Assembly (NCBI GenBank): GCA_002928535.1
Contig: PERG01000014.1
Coordinates: 1-56,358, forward strand
DNA: 56,358 bases
Reading direction: 5' to 3'
Origin: Methylotenera sp.
GTDB taxonomy: Bacteria > Pseudomonadota > Gammaproteobacteria > Burkholderiales > Methylophilaceae
Shown one piece after another: positions 20,466 through 29,891 of this stretch (position 1 is its first letter; each line of letters begins with the position of its first letter). The position numbers and the translations under genes are program-made. Below the pieces are notes generated by a model. It saw nothing but the letters and a program-made list of their open reading frames with translations. It was not told the DNA's origin and did no database searches.

Positions 20466-21371
20466 ATGACGTTAAGTGAATTAAGATTTGTTGTTGCGGT
20501 AGCAAAAGAGCGTAATTTCCGTCGTGCTTCAGAGAAGTGCTTTGTCAGTCAGCCCGCATTAAGCCTGGCAATCAAAAAATTAGAAGAAGATTTGGGTGTG
20601 TTGATTTTTGAACGCAGCAGAACAGACGTTAGCCCAACGCCAATAGGTGAACAAATTATTAGCCAGGCCATTCGCGCCTTGGAAGAAGTCGCACTGATCC
20701 GTGAAATTGCCCAGCAGGGGAATAACCAATTGAGCGGGCCTTTAAGGCTAGGCTTGATTTATTCGATCGGGCCTTACCTCTTACCTGAAATTATCCCGAT
20801 CTTGCGTCAGAAAGCACCAGAGATGCCTTTGGATATAGAAGAAAACCTAACGGTCCAGCTTGAAGCGCAACTGAGAAATGGAGTAATAGATGCGGCGATT
20901 GTTGCATTGCCGTTTGATGTGCCAGGCATCAAAACGTTGCCTTTATATGATGAAAAGTACGTCGTGATGGTGCCCATTGAACATTCTTGGGCGACGCGGA
21001 AATCAATCAGAGCAGAAGAGTTGGCCGATGAGCATGTTTTGCTGTTGAATAGTGGGCATTGCTATAGCCATCAAGTATTACAGGCTTGTCCGGAACTGTC
21101 GCGTAAAGGCCAGGTATTACAAGGCAACTCATTGGAAACGATACGCAATATGGTGGCTTCAAACTTAGGAATCACTGTATTGCCCAGTAGCGCTGCTACA
21201 GAGCGCCATATTAACCCTTTAGTTAAAGTCATTCCTTTTGCGGAGCCTGTACCGGTACGCAGAGTCGCTTTGGCGTGGCGCAAAAGCTATGCAAGAGAGC
21301 AAGCCGTATTGTGCATTGCTGATGCAATTAAAATGATAGATTCTGAAAATCTAACGATGCTTTCAACCTAA
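20466..21371 (+). CDS. oxyR: Hydrogen-peroxide sensing LysR-type regulator OxyR
   Basis: LysR-family activator with an N-terminal winged helix-turn-helix (RRASEKCFVSQPALSLAIKK, about 19-38) and a C-terminal sensor domain. The redox Cys pair lies in LNSGHCYSHQVLQACPELSRK, with the first Cys near residue 199 and the second near 208, matching E. coli Cys199 and Cys208. The length, 301 residues, is close to the E. coli protein. AGGAGG (20456-20461) precedes the ATG. It is divergent from katA, its likely target. A terminator follows directly. Confidence 0.93.
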   Translation: MTLSELRFVVAVAKERNFRRASEKCFVSQPALSLAIKKLEEDLGVLIFERSRTDVSPTPIGEQIISQAIRALEEVALIREIAQQGNNQLSGPLRLGLIYSIGPYLLPEIIPILRQKAPEMPLDIEENLTVQLEAQLRNGVIDAAIVALPFDVPGIKTLPLYDEKYVVMVPIEHSWATRKSIRAEELADEHVLLLNSGHCYSHQVLQACPELSRKGQVLQGNSLETIRNMVASNLGITVLPSSAATERHINPLVKVIPFAEPVPVRRVALAWRKSYAREQAVLCIADAIKMIDSENLTMLST

Positions 21372-21394
21372 CTGGTTTAGGTTTTATTCGGGCA

Positions 21395-21427
21395 ATAAAA
21401 AAGGACGCTTTGAGCGTCCTTTTTTTG
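21395..21427. terminator. Bidirectional intrinsic terminator between oxyR and pqqA
   Basis: Arms AGGACGCT (21402-21409) and AGCGTCCT (21413-21420) with a 3-base loop, preceded by an A-run and followed by seven T. It serves oxyR on the plus strand and pqqA (ending at 21442) on the minus strand. Confidence 0.92.
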
Positions 21428-21441
21428 TAACGTTTTAGAAC

Positions 21442-21513
21442 TTATTTGTTCATTACGTACATTGTCACTTCGAAACCGAAACGCATTTCAGTAGCAGCTG
21501 GTTTTGTCCACAT
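21442..21513 (-). CDS. pqqA: PQQ precursor peptide PqqA (stand-alone)
   Basis: A 23-residue peptide starting [14 protein letters not shown], followed by EVTMY. The Glu at 15 and Tyr at 19 are the two residues joined and processed to make pyrroloquinoline quinone, the cofactor of methanol and other quinoprotein dehydrogenases. The MWTKP start and FEVTMY core are diagnostic of PqqA. AGGAGA lies 6 bases before the ATG. None of pqqB-E is adjacent: the neighbours are a terminator and oxyR on one side and the zinc-ribbon gene on the other. It is therefore an orphan or extra copy with its own terminator, probably giving an abundant short message. Confidence 0.93.
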   Translation of the reverse strand: MWTKPAATEMRFGFEVTMYVMNK

Positions 21514-21638
21514 AATATTTCTCCTGTTAGTGATTGATTAAGTATTACGTAATCTATGACTCACATAATACGCAACTGTTGTATTTACAAGCTATGTAAA
21601 GTGCTGAATTAACACTCATGATTTTCATGAGTAAAGAT

Positions 21639-22457
21639 TTAATAAGTCACTAATACACGATAGCCGGCTAGTACTTCATTCTGCGTGTTAATCGGTAAAC
21701 GTATACGGATCTCTTCATTTGCCAAGAGGCCTTTGTTTAAGTCAGTACCTGTAGGTAAATATTCTCTGGGTAAAATAATTCTGCGTAGTTTTGGTTTATC
21801 TTCAACATCCGTGAGGGTTAACTCAAGGTTGGGAAAAGCTTGATTAAAAGTAGCCTGATTCACTAAAGTGCTAGTTAGCCAAATCAAGCCGATATGTTGC
21901 GCATCTTCTTGGATATCGGAGTCATCAATAACGATAAATTCGATTTTTTTAGGTAATTCAACTTTGCAATTTAGCTGTTGGCAAGCTTGTTCCAGATAAG
22001 GCTTAGTCGCGGGGTAGTAAAGTGCCAATTCATTACGCAAATAATAAAGAGATTGCAGGACAGCAGCTAAAAATAAAACAAGTGCTAGTGCCCACCATAA
22101 CCACTTATTTGCTTGTTTGCGTGGTCTGATAAGTTTAGTTTTATCAAGGAACTCATCAAAATGGCTAGGCGCATATTCTGCCGGATCATTCTCGGGTTCG
22201 ATTAGGAAGGGCTCATGGAGTGGAACTGGGATTTCATGTATTTCGGCAGAAACAAATGGTGTTTCGGGTACAGCGGGGTCAACGATATTTTCGCTTGATT
22301 GATCTATTTCAGGTTCGGCGGTCTCTACAATCTGCTGTCTAGCATTAAATACGTGTAGGCAATGACCACAGCGCACCTTGCCTTCGTGTTGATTCAGTTG
22401 TACATCAGTAACAAAAAATTGGGTTTCACACGCAGGGCAATGGGTTATGTGGCGCAT
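21639..22457 (-). CDS. Zinc-ribbon and DUF3426 membrane protein
   Basis: Begins with an MJ0042-type zinc ribbon: CPACETQFFV, then VRCGHCLHVFNA, giving four metal-binding Cys within residues 7-33. An acidic linker follows, then one membrane helix (WLWWALALVLFLAAVLQSLYY, about 118-138 from this start) and a periplasmic DUF3426 domain. The start MRHITHCPAC (22457) is preferred because a longer version from 22484 adds unrelated residues and overlaps prmA by 40 bases. The gene follows prmA in the betaproteobacterial accB-accC-prmA row. Function unknown. Confidence 0.85.
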   Translation of the reverse strand: MRHITHCPACETQFFVTDVQLNQHEGKVRCGHCLHVFNARQQIVETAEPEIDQSSENIVDPAVPETPFVSAEIHEIPVPLHEPFLIEPENDPAEYAPSHFDEFLDKTKLIRPRKQANKWLWWALALVLFLAAVLQSLYYLRNELALYYPATKPYLEQACQQLNCKVELPKKIEFIVIDDSDIQEDAQHIGLIWLTSTLVNQATFNQAFPNLELTLTDVEDKPKLRRIILPREYLPTGTDLNKGLLANEEIRIRLPINTQNEVLAGYRVLVTY

Positions 22458-23341
22458 TTTTTCGTACCGGTCAGCAATACCCATGCATCCATGTACTGTG
22501 CAGGCTGCATATCAAACCATTCTGCATAAATTTTGCTAACATCGGCTTCTTGCTCACGTAGTATCCCGGATAATGCAATCTTACCACCAGCTTTGCATGC
22601 TTGAGCAAGGGCTGGTGCCAATACACTTAGCGCGCTAGATAGAATATTAGCTACTACCACATCGAATACTAGGCTTTGAAATTGGCTCGCCATTAAAAAC
22701 TCAGCTTCAACTTCATTCTGCTCAGCATTGTATACACTGGCTTGTATCGCTTGTGCATCAATATCTGTACCTACTACATGGCCAGCACCCAATTTTTTCG
22801 CGGCAATGGCCAGAATGCCTGAACCACAGCCATAATCTAACACGGTATGCTGCGGCGCAATGGTTTGTGTCAGCCATACCAAACATAGGTGTGTAGTAGG
22901 GTGGCTACCGGTACCGAATGCCAGTCCAGGGTCTAATACAATGTTCAATGCGTTGCTGTCAGGCGCCTGGTGCCAAGTTGGCACAATCCATAACTGATTG
23001 GTAATTTTGATAGGGTCAAACTGTGATTGGGTAGCACGGACCCAATCTTGCTCTTCGATGGTTTCTATCGAATAATGCAAGTCTGTAAGCTGGGTTTTGT
23101 CCTGTAGATCATGAATAATCTGAACTGGGTCAGTACCGCCATCAAACAATGCACTGACTAGGTTTTGCTGCCAGATACCCGGAGGTGGATCCCCGGGCTC
23201 GCCAAAAATTGGCTGCTCATCAATGGTTTCTGCATTCGCATCTTCAATAATGGCAGATAAAGCGCCCATTTCCATCAAGGTATCGCTGATCAGGTCAGCG
23301 GTGTGATCCTGCGCTTCAATTTTTAATGATATCCAGGCCAT
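22445..23341 (-). CDS. prmA: Ribosomal protein L11 methyltransferase
   Basis: Uses S-adenosylmethionine to trimethylate ribosomal protein L11. The 298-residue product has an N-terminal substrate-binding domain (about 1-100) and a Rossmann methyltransferase domain. The SAM motif is VLDYGCGSGILAIAAKKLGA (about 166-185), with FGTGSHPTT just before it. Its stop overlaps the next gene start by 13 bases. It lies 23 bases after accC. Secure. Confidence 0.95.
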   Translation of the reverse strand: MAWISLKIEAQDHTADLISDTLMEMGALSAIIEDANAETIDEQPIFGEPGDPPPGIWQQNLVSALFDGGTDPVQIIHDLQDKTQLTDLHYSIETIEEQDWVRATQSQFDPIKITNQLWIVPTWHQAPDSNALNIVLDPGLAFGTGSHPTTHLCLVWLTQTIAPQHTVLDYGCGSGILAIAAKKLGAGHVVGTDIDAQAIQASVYNAEQNEVEAEFLMASQFQSLVFDVVVANILSSALSVLAPALAQACKAGGKIALSGILREQEADVSKIYAEWFDMQPAQYMDAWVLLTGTKKCAT

Positions 23342-23364
23342 TGCTCATTGCTTACCAAATGAAA

Positions 23365-24720
23365 TTACTTATTGTAGATACCAAGTTTTTGCTCTAGGTA
23401 ATGAATGCTAGTGCCGCCCAGATGGAAAGCTGCATCCGCCATCAACTCAGCATGTAATGGCACATTGGTACTGATCCCATCAATCATCATTTCTGACAGC
23501 GCAATGCGCATACGGGCAATCGCTTGTTCACGGGTATCGCCGTAAGTAATCAGCTTGCCGATCATTGAATCATAATGCGGGGGGACGGTATAGCCTGAAT
23601 AAGCATGCGTATCAATCCGTACTCCAGGCCCGCCAGGCATATGGAATTTACCAATTTTTCCCGGTGAAGGCACAAAGTTGAAAGGATCTTCAGCATTGAT
23701 ACGGCACTCAATGGCATGGCCGCGTAGCACAATATCTTTTTGACGGAATTTTAGTTTTTCGCCTGCAGCTACAAAGATCTGTTGTTGGACAAGATCTAGG
23801 CCAGTGATCATTTCTGTCACGGTGTGCTCAACTTGCAAACGAGTATTCATTTCAATGAAATAAAACTCATTGTTTTCGTAGAGAAATTCGAAGGTACCGG
23901 CACCACGGTATTTAATTTTCCGGCAGGCTTCCGCACAACGCTCGCCGATTTTGTCACGCAATTTAGCGTTAAGTAAGGGCGCAGGTGCTTCTTCAATGAT
24001 TTTTTGATGGCGGCGTTGCATAGAGCAATCGCGTTCACCTAAATACACGGCATTGCCATGCTGATCAGCCAATATTTGAATTTCAATATGGCGCGGGTTT
24101 TCCAGGTATTTTTCCATGTACACCATGGGATTGCTAAATGCAGCTTGCGCTTCGGCTTTGGTCATATTGACGGAAGTCAGTAAAGCAGCTTCGGTATGCA
24201 CCACACGCATACCGCGACCACCACCACCGCCAGCCGCTTTAATAATGACGGGATAACCGATTTTCTTCGCTGTTCTTAATATTTCAGACGGATCATCCGG
24301 TAATGCGCCTTCAGAACCGGGTACACATGGTACACCGGCTTTACGCATGGCGTCTTTGGCTGAAACCTTATCACCCATCAGCCGGATCGTTTCTGCACGC
24401 GGGCCGATAAACACGAAGCCACTTTGCTCTACACGTTCAGCAAAGTCAGCATTTTCTGAAAGAAAGCCATAGCCCGGATGAATTGCTTGTGCATCAGTCA
24501 CTTCTGCAGCACTGATGACCGCCGGGACGTTCAGGTAACTTTGACTGGAAGGCGCCGGCCCGATACAGACAGACTCGTCTGCCAATTTAACGTATTTTGC
24601 TTCGCGGTCCGCCTCGGAGTGGACAGCCACTGTACGGATACCGAGTTCGCGGCAAGCCCGTTGTACGCGTAAGGCGATTTCGCCGCGATTCGCGATTAAG
24701 ATTTTGTCAAACATAGCCAT
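23365..24720 (-). CDS. accC: Acetyl-CoA carboxylase biotin carboxylase subunit
   Basis: ATP-grasp enzyme that carboxylates biotin on AccB, the first half-reaction of fatty-acid synthesis. The 451-residue length is normal. It begins [20 protein letters not shown] after a two-residue lead (alternative ATG at 24714). It has the glycine-rich ATP lid [13 protein letters not shown] and the catalytic block [18 protein letters not shown]. It follows accB by 17 bases, so both subunits are made together. Secure. Confidence 0.97.
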   Translation of the reverse strand: MAMFDKILIANRGEIALRVQRACRELGIRTVAVHSEADREAKYVKLADESVCIGPAPSSQSYLNVPAVISAAEVTDAQAIHPGYGFLSENADFAERVEQSGFVFIGPRAETIRLMGDKVSAKDAMRKAGVPCVPGSEGALPDDPSEILRTAKKIGYPVIIKAAGGGGGRGMRVVHTEAALLTSVNMTKAEAQAAFSNPMVYMEKYLENPRHIEIQILADQHGNAVYLGERDCSMQRRHQKIIEEAPAPLLNAKLRDKIGERCAEACRKIKYRGAGTFEFLYENNEFYFIEMNTRLQVEHTVTEMITGLDLVQQQIFVAAGEKLKFRQKDIVLRGHAIECRINAEDPFNFVPSPGKIGKFHMPGGPGVRIDTHAYSGYTVPPHYDSMIGKLITYGDTREQAIARMRIALSEMMIDGISTNVPLHAELMADAAFHLGGTSIHYLEQKLGIYNK

Positions 24721-24737
24721 TAAATAAAATCCTGTGC

Positions 24738-25184
24738 TTAAGCAATAATAAAGAGGGGCTCGCCGTATTCAATGGCTTGGCCGTTATCGACCAGAATTTT
24801 CTTCACGACGCCAGCTTTGTCGGACTCAATCTCATTCAATAGTTTCATGGCTTCGATAATACAAAGGGTATCGCCTACGTTGACGGTATCGCCAACTTCC
24901 ACAAAGGCTTTAGCATCCGGTGAAGGTGAACGATAAAATGTGCCCACCATAGGTGATTTAACAGCATGGCCTTCGTCAACGACTATAGGGGCGGAGACTT
25001 CTGCAGCAGCGGCCGGCGCAGCTGCATATTGTGCTGGTGGCGCATAGTTATACTGCTGTGCAGGTGCATTGGAAGTAAAGTTGCGGCTGATACGTACTTT
25101 TTCCCCATCTTCAGTAAGTTCAAGTTCAGAGATACCTGATTCTTCGACTAGATCGATCAATTTTTTAAGTTTACGTAAATCCAT
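24738..25184 (-). CDS. accB: Acetyl-CoA carboxylase biotin carboxyl carrier protein
   Basis: Carries biotin between the carboxylase and the carboxyltransferase. The 148-residue product has an N-terminal helical segment [17 protein letters not shown], an Ala/Pro/Tyr-rich linker (about 50-70) and a C-terminal biotinyl domain. The biotin-accepting Lys lies in [16 protein letters not shown]. The start at 25184 is chosen because AGAGG precedes this ATG by 5 bases and the protein then begins as in the family. A longer frame from 25262 overlaps aroQ and adds foreign residues. Confidence 0.95.
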   Translation of the reverse strand: MDLRKLKKLIDLVEESGISELELTEDGEKVRISRNFTSNAPAQQYNYAPPAQYAAAPAAAAEVSAPIVVDEGHAVKSPMVGTFYRSPSPDAKAFVEVGDTVNVGDTLCIIEAMKLLNEIESDKAGVVKKILVDNGQAIEYGEPLFIIA

Positions 25185-25227
25185 AATAACCTCTAGAAAA
25201 TCTTGTAAGTGTTTTAAAAGCGGGAAT

Positions 25228-25677
25228 TTATTGTTGTTGCAATTGCATGATGGCGTAATCAAGTGCTAAGGCATAACCTTGGGCGCCCAAGCCACTGATT
25301 ACTCCGACAGCGATATCGGTAAAATATGAATGATGGCGGAAAGCTTCACGTGCATAAACATTGGAAAGATGTACTTCAATAAAAGGGACTTTTACTGCAG
25401 CCAAAGCATCACGCATGGCCACAGAGGTATGGGTATAGGCAGCCGGGTTAATAATCACAAAATCTACTTTTTTTGTCGCGATAGATTGAATTTTGGTGAC
25501 GAGTTCAGCTTCAGCATTACTTTGATAGGTCTCTAAATTGATGTCAGCTAATTTAGCCTGTGCTAGCAAAGCCTCATTGATCGAAGCTAAAGTAGCTTTG
25601 CCATAATGTTCAGGTTCACGCAGTCCTAGTAGGTTTAAATTAGGGCCGTGTAATACTAAAATAGACTTAGTCGCCAT
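25228..25677 (-). CDS. aroQ: Type II 3-dehydroquinate dehydratase
   Basis: Third step of the shikimate pathway, removing water from 3-dehydroquinate. The 149-residue protein has the type II signatures [18 protein letters not shown] near the N-terminus (Tyr is catalytic), [17 protein letters not shown] with Asn and His, and [17 protein letters not shown]. The ATG at 25677 is preferred over a GTG three codons upstream. It opens the aroQ-accB-accC-prmA row, a common betaproteobacterial arrangement. Secure. Confidence 0.95.
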   Translation of the reverse strand: MATKSILVLHGPNLNLLGLREPEHYGKATLASINEALLAQAKLADINLETYQSNAEAELVTKIQSIATKKVDFVIINPAAYTHTSVAMRDALAAVKVPFIEVHLSNVYAREAFRHHSYFTDIAVGVISGLGAQGYALALDYAIMQLQQQ

Positions 25678-25847
25678 TTGAGCCACTTATTTTGATAAAT
25701 TTAGTGCATAAAATACAGACATTCATGGCGCAAGTTTGCCGAAGTTAGCTGGATTTGTCCAGCACATTAAGGAAATTGAACGAAATTAGCCTACCTTCGC
25801 GTGTTAACTTATTGATATTAATCGAAAGTTGTTTTTTTTGGATTAAC

Positions 25848-26399
25848 TTATAGAAATAATGGTTTAACCGTAGACTCTAAAAGTGCTTTATTAATGCGTC
25901 CAAAATAGGTTTTAACGACATTTCCACGACGATCAATGATAACGGTATATGGAAGTACCCCTCTATCATTACCTAGTGCAAGCGCAATAGCCATGCCTTC
26001 ATCTTCTGCAGCAAAAAGTGGATAACTGACTGGCGTCTCAAGCGTAAAATCTTTAATTAAGTCTACGGTATCAATACCAATGCCTAATACCACAACGTCC
26101 TTATTTAAATTTTCCGTATGCAACTGTGATAGCTCTGGCATCTCGTCCCGACAAGGGCCACACCAGGTTGCCCAAAAATTTAATACGATAATTTTGCCTT
26201 GATATTGCTTTAATACTTGTTGAACATTATTTTCGTTTGGCAGTTTTGCAGCGAATAAAGTAGAGGTAGAAAGCTGTGTGTAATTCCCGAACGAAGATTT
26301 AAGTAAACTATTGGGTTGCAATAGGAAATAGTAAATGCCAAAACCTAATGTAAACATGACAATGAGATAAGCGATTGCTTGGATGATTTTTTTGATCAT
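25848..26399 (-). CDS. TlpA-like membrane-anchored thioredoxin
   Basis: A 183-residue thiol-disulfide protein with one N-terminal membrane helix (about 5-27) and a periplasmic thioredoxin fold. The redox site WATWCGPCRDEMPEL lies near 75-89. The domain keeps the cis-Pro region (GVLPYTVIIDRRG). It follows dsbD by 28 bases on the same strand, so DsbD probably keeps it reduced. Reduction of apocytochrome c is a likely role, given the cytochromes nearby, but this is inference; ResA/CcmG-like proteins share the motif. Confidence 0.9.
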   Translation of the reverse strand: MIKKIIQAIAYLIVMFTLGFGIYYFLLQPNSLLKSSFGNYTQLSTSTLFAAKLPNENNVQQVLKQYQGKIIVLNFWATWCGPCRDEMPELSQLHTENLNKDVVVLGIGIDTVDLIKDFTLETPVSYPLFAAEDEGMAIALALGNDRGVLPYTVIIDRRGNVVKTYFGRINKALLESTVKPLFL

Positions 26400-26427
26400 A
26401 AAATTAATTTAGATGTTGGTATAGAGA

Positions 26428-28254
26428 TTATAAATGTTGGTCGCGTTGGATTAAGGTAGCGGTGAAGCGATCTACATTTTGGTAGCCAATAGTCCTGACC
26501 TGAGGAATTTCATCGCCGGTTTTGTTAAAAAAGATAATGCCAGGTGGCCCAAATAAACCGAACCGTTTTAGTAATGCGATATCATCTGCCGAGTTCGCTG
26601 TGACATCGGCCTGCAATAAGACGGTATCTTTTAAACGTTCCCGGACGCTAGCGTCGCTGAAAGTAAAGGCTTCCATTTCCTTACAGGCTACGCACCAGTC
26701 TGCATAAAAATCCAACATGACTGGTTTACTATTTGCGCTGGAAATTTTTTGCTCTAAATCTTTTAGACTCGTGACGCGGGTAAACGGTAAAACAGCCTCG
26801 GGCGCTGTTGTTTTGTTGGAGAGGAAGCTTAATGGTTGCCATACAGATTTTGCGCCAGCCAGCGCACCGACCAATAAACTAATACCAAATACCAATAATA
26901 GTATGGCAATACCTTTACCCAACAGGACAAAGTTTGATGAGCGGGGCGGTAATGCATCTAATGCGTGCAAAAAGATGGCGGTAACGATGCATAAAGCTGC
27001 CCATAGTGCCAATTGTACTGCGGTGGGAATCACGGGCGTTATGAGCCAAATCGCCATGGCTAGCATCAGTACCCCAAAGAAATTACGCACCGCATTCATC
27101 CATGCGCCGGTTTTTGGCAATATCCCTGCAGAAGCGCCTATCGCTAGTAAGGGCACGCCCATACCCAGTGATAATGCAAATAAAGCCACTCCACCCAACA
27201 CCAAGTCTTGCGATTGGCCTATATAAATTAGCGCCCCTGCCAGTGGTGCGGCTACACATGGGCTTACAATTAATGCCGACAAAGCGCCCATGATAAACAC
27301 GCCTACTAACTTCCCGCCTTTTAAACGATTGCTGGTGGCTACTAATTTGCTTTCAAAATTACTGGGTAATCTCAACTCGTAGAGCCCAAACATAGAACAG
27401 GCAAGAATTACAAACACCAAGGCAAAGCTGCCTAAAACCCAAGGGTTCTGTAAAGACTGACTTAACAAGTTGCCGGATAAGCCCGCCGCAATACCCGCCA
27501 GTGTATAACTCAGCGCCATGCCCAATACATAAGCGACTGATAAGGCAAATGCCTGTAGTTTAGGGACGGGTTGGTTGTTAGTTTGCTGTCCGACAATGAT
27601 GCTGGAGAGAATTGGAATCATGGGCAATACGCAAGGTGTTAAGGATAACAATAAGCCCGCACCAAAAAAGCCAGCAATGATCCACCACAAATTGCCGCTC
27701 TTTAATAAACCTGTGGTTAATTCGGTGTCAGTTCCGGTTGGAGCGTTTGCGTTCTCAAGGACTGTCGTTACCGGTTGATTCAGGTCTATGTTAAAAGTTT
27801 TTTTAATAGGGGCGTAACAGAGCCCTTTCTCGCTACAGCCTTGATAACTGGCATTGATAATCAGCTTAGGGTCATTCGAGTCGACCTGGATATTTGCAGT
27901 AAAATCGCGGTGATACACTTCCTGTCGACCAAAGTTTGGATCCTCTTTCATTTCGCCAGCAGGCAAAACAATGGAAACTAGTTTTGCAGCCTCAGGTCTA
28001 TCAGATACTGTGAATTTAATACGTTCTCGATATAAATAATAGCCAGGGGCAATCGTAAAGCTCGCCCGGATATTTTGACTGTCTACAGTTTCCAGTTTTA
28101 ATTGAAACGCCTGATCAGGCGGCAAGAATTCCTCAGTATCATCTGTAAAAAGACTGAAGCTACTTGTATTTTTAGCTGTATTCCCCCCGGCATGTGCCGA
28201 GAATAAAAAGCCTAGAAAAAATAGGGCAATGCATAGACGAAACAAACTTTTCAC
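26428..28254 (-). CDS. dsbD: Thiol:disulfide interchange protein DsbD
   Basis: Passes electrons from cytoplasmic thioredoxin to periplasmic partners. The 608-residue protein has a signal peptide (cut after SAHA), an N-terminal alpha domain with its Cys pair in CSEKGLCYAPIKK, and eight membrane helices. The redox Cys of these are in LTPCVLPMIPIL and SPCVAAPLAG. A C-terminal thioredoxin-like gamma domain has DWCVACKEMEAF. All six catalytic Cys are present. The start is GTG. The TlpA-like gene downstream is a likely client. Confidence 0.95.
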   Translation of the reverse strand: MKSLFRLCIALFFLGFLFSAHAGGNTAKNTSSFSLFTDDTEEFLPPDQAFQLKLETVDSQNIRASFTIAPGYYLYRERIKFTVSDRPEAAKLVSIVLPAGEMKEDPNFGRQEVYHRDFTANIQVDSNDPKLIINASYQGCSEKGLCYAPIKKTFNIDLNQPVTTVLENANAPTGTDTELTTGLLKSGNLWWIIAGFFGAGLLLSLTPCVLPMIPILSSIIVGQQTNNQPVPKLQAFALSVAYVLGMALSYTLAGIAAGLSGNLLSQSLQNPWVLGSFALVFVILACSMFGLYELRLPSNFESKLVATSNRLKGGKLVGVFIMGALSALIVSPCVAAPLAGALIYIGQSQDLVLGGVALFALSLGMGVPLLAIGASAGILPKTGAWMNAVRNFFGVLMLAMAIWLITPVIPTAVQLALWAALCIVTAIFLHALDALPPRSSNFVLLGKGIAILLLVFGISLLVGALAGAKSVWQPLSFLSNKTTAPEAVLPFTRVTSLKDLEQKISSANSKPVMLDFYADWCVACKEMEAFTFSDASVRERLKDTVLLQADVTANSADDIALLKRFGLFGPPGIIFFNKTGDEIPQVRTIGYQNVDRFTATLIQRDQHL

Positions 28255-28363
28255 TTAGCAGGATTCCATTAAAATATTTTGCTATTGTAATTATAGGCTT
28301 TTGACGCCATAGACTAGGAAAGTAATTGATATCATACGTTCACTACCATTAGGATTTATATTA

Positions 28364-28765
28364 ATGCGGTTTATCATCGTTCTATGCTTACTCGCTTTTC
28401 CAATCGTTGAAATTGCACTGCTCATTGGTCTTGCCAGTGAGTATGGCTGGAAAGTTTTACTATATGTTATCGTGGTAGCGGTGTTGGGCTTACGGTTAAT
28501 CCGTGATGAAAAGCAGATGCTGACAGGCCGTGTGATGCAAAGCTTGATGGGCGGTGCACATCCCGTTAAAGCTATTTTCGGGAGTGCACGCAATATTATT
28601 GCCGGAATTTTGCTGGTAATACCCGGCGTGATTACAGATGTAATTGCAGTAATCCTGTTACTGATGCCGGTTAAACGTATTTCACCTACTTCATCCCCTG
28701 GTATGCCTCCGCGACCAGCGGCGAATGACGATGTAATTGAAGGAGAGTTTCGCCGTGAAGATTAA
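28364..28765 (+). CDS. fxsA: FxsA family membrane protein
   Basis: A 133-residue inner-membrane protein of the FxsA family; overexpression of E. coli FxsA suppresses exclusion of phage T7 by F plasmids. Hydrophobic segments at about 2-22, 26-44 and 75-95, the motif FPIVEIALLIGLASEYGW near the N-terminus, and GARNIIAGILLVIPGVITD support the call. The C-terminus is polar and ends EGEFRRED. ATG start. It is divergent from dsbD and is followed 62 bases later by a flavin reductase gene. Cellular role unclear. Confidence 0.9.
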   Translation: MRFIIVLCLLAFPIVEIALLIGLASEYGWKVLLYVIVVAVLGLRLIRDEKQMLTGRVMQSLMGGAHPVKAIFGSARNIIAGILLVIPGVITDVIAVILLLMPVKRISPTSSPGMPPRPAANDDVIEGEFRRED

Positions 28766-28827
28766 CCTGCTAATAACTACATAGACTTTTGCTAACTTAA
28801 TGGCATCATTCATATAAAAAGACTTTC

Positions 28828-29877
28828 ATGACTTACCAAATTACATTAAACCCTAGCGGCCATCAATTTGAAGCCAAAGCCTACGAAACTGTTTTGGAGT
28901 CGGCTATCAGCGCGGGATTAAATCTGCCCTATGGTTGCCGAAATGGCGCTTGTGGAAGTTGCAAAGGCGATATTGTCAGCGGAGAAGTGGACTATGGAGA
29001 TTATGCTGCCGGCGCATTAACTGACGCTGAAAAAGCCGCAGGTAAAGCTCTGTTCTGCTGTGCCCGGCCACTGACTGATTTGGTGCTGGAGTGTCGTGAA
29101 ATCAATGCCGGTATGATTCAACCACGCATTCTTCCCGCCCGCGTTGAACGTAAGGAGCAGTTATCGCACGATGTCATGGCGCTATTTCTTAAACTGCCTA
29201 GTAGTGAGCACTTACAATTCCGTGCGGGACAATATATTGAGTTTTTACTAAAAGACGGTAAACGCCGGGCATTTTCGCTCGCCAATGCGCCCCATCAGGA
29301 CAATCTGCTGGAATTACATTTGCGTTTGATTCCCGGCGGCCAATTTACCCAATATGTATTTAACGAAATGCCTGATAAAGCCATCATGCGTATTGAAGGC
29401 CCGTTCGGCAGCTTTTATCTAAGGGAAGATTCAGATAAACCGATCATCATGGTTGCAGGTGGCACCGGATTCGCGCCCATCAAAGGCATTGTTGAGCATA
29501 TGCTTTATAAGAACCTTAAGCGCCCGATGGTGATTTATTGGGGCGCCCGGACAATGGCGGATATGTATATGGCGGCAGTTCCTGCTGCTTGGGCTGCGGC
29601 CAATGATCATATCGAATTTATTCCCGTACTGTCCGATGCCACGCCGGAAGATCACTGGCATGGCCGCACGGGCTTGGTCCACCAGGCCGTATTAGACGAT
29701 TTGGTTAAACCTGGGTTATCAAATTTGTCAGGTTATGAAGTGTATTGCTGTGGCGCTCCAGGCATGGTGGAAGTTGCGCATGCAAGTTTTCTTCAACATG
29801 GTTTGGAGGAAGACGCTTTCTTTTCAGACGCATTCACTTATGCGAAGCCTGCTGCCATTGCAGTAGCTAGTAGCTAA
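28828..29877 (+). CDS. 2Fe-2S ferredoxin / FAD reductase (AscD-like)
   Basis: A 349-residue NAD(P)H oxidoreductase. The N-terminal plant-type ferredoxin domain has CRNGACGSCKGD (about 37-48) and a later Cys in ALFCCARPL, enough for a 2Fe-2S cluster. The ferredoxin-reductase part has the flavin motif RAFSLANAP and the NAD(P) motif VAGGTGFAPIKGIVEHM. It resembles CDP-6-deoxy-delta-3,4-glucoseen reductase, a label widely given to such proteins in betaproteobacteria that lack that sugar pathway. No sugar genes are nearby, so the real partner is unknown. Confidence 0.9.
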   Translation: MTYQITLNPSGHQFEAKAYETVLESAISAGLNLPYGCRNGACGSCKGDIVSGEVDYGDYAAGALTDAEKAAGKALFCCARPLTDLVLECREINAGMIQPRILPARVERKEQLSHDVMALFLKLPSSEHLQFRAGQYIEFLLKDGKRRAFSLANAPHQDNLLELHLRLIPGGQFTQYVFNEMPDKAIMRIEGPFGSFYLREDSDKPIIMVAGGTGFAPIKGIVEHMLYKNLKRPMVIYWGARTMADMYMAAVPAAWAAANDHIEFIPVLSDATPEDHWHGRTGLVHQAVLDDLVKPGLSNLSGYEVYCCGAPGMVEVAHASFLQHGLEEDAFFSDAFTYAKPAAIAVASS

Positions 29878-29891
29878 CAGGTTTAACGGGT

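Noticed and set aside
25345-25354. CACGTG core inside aroQ resembling parS
   Set aside because: Flanks do not match the parS consensus on one side and it lies inside a coding region.
26717-27226. 169-residue open frame opposite dsbD
   Set aside because: It is antisense to conserved dsbD membrane helices, has no recognisable domain and no ribosome site. Shadow frame.
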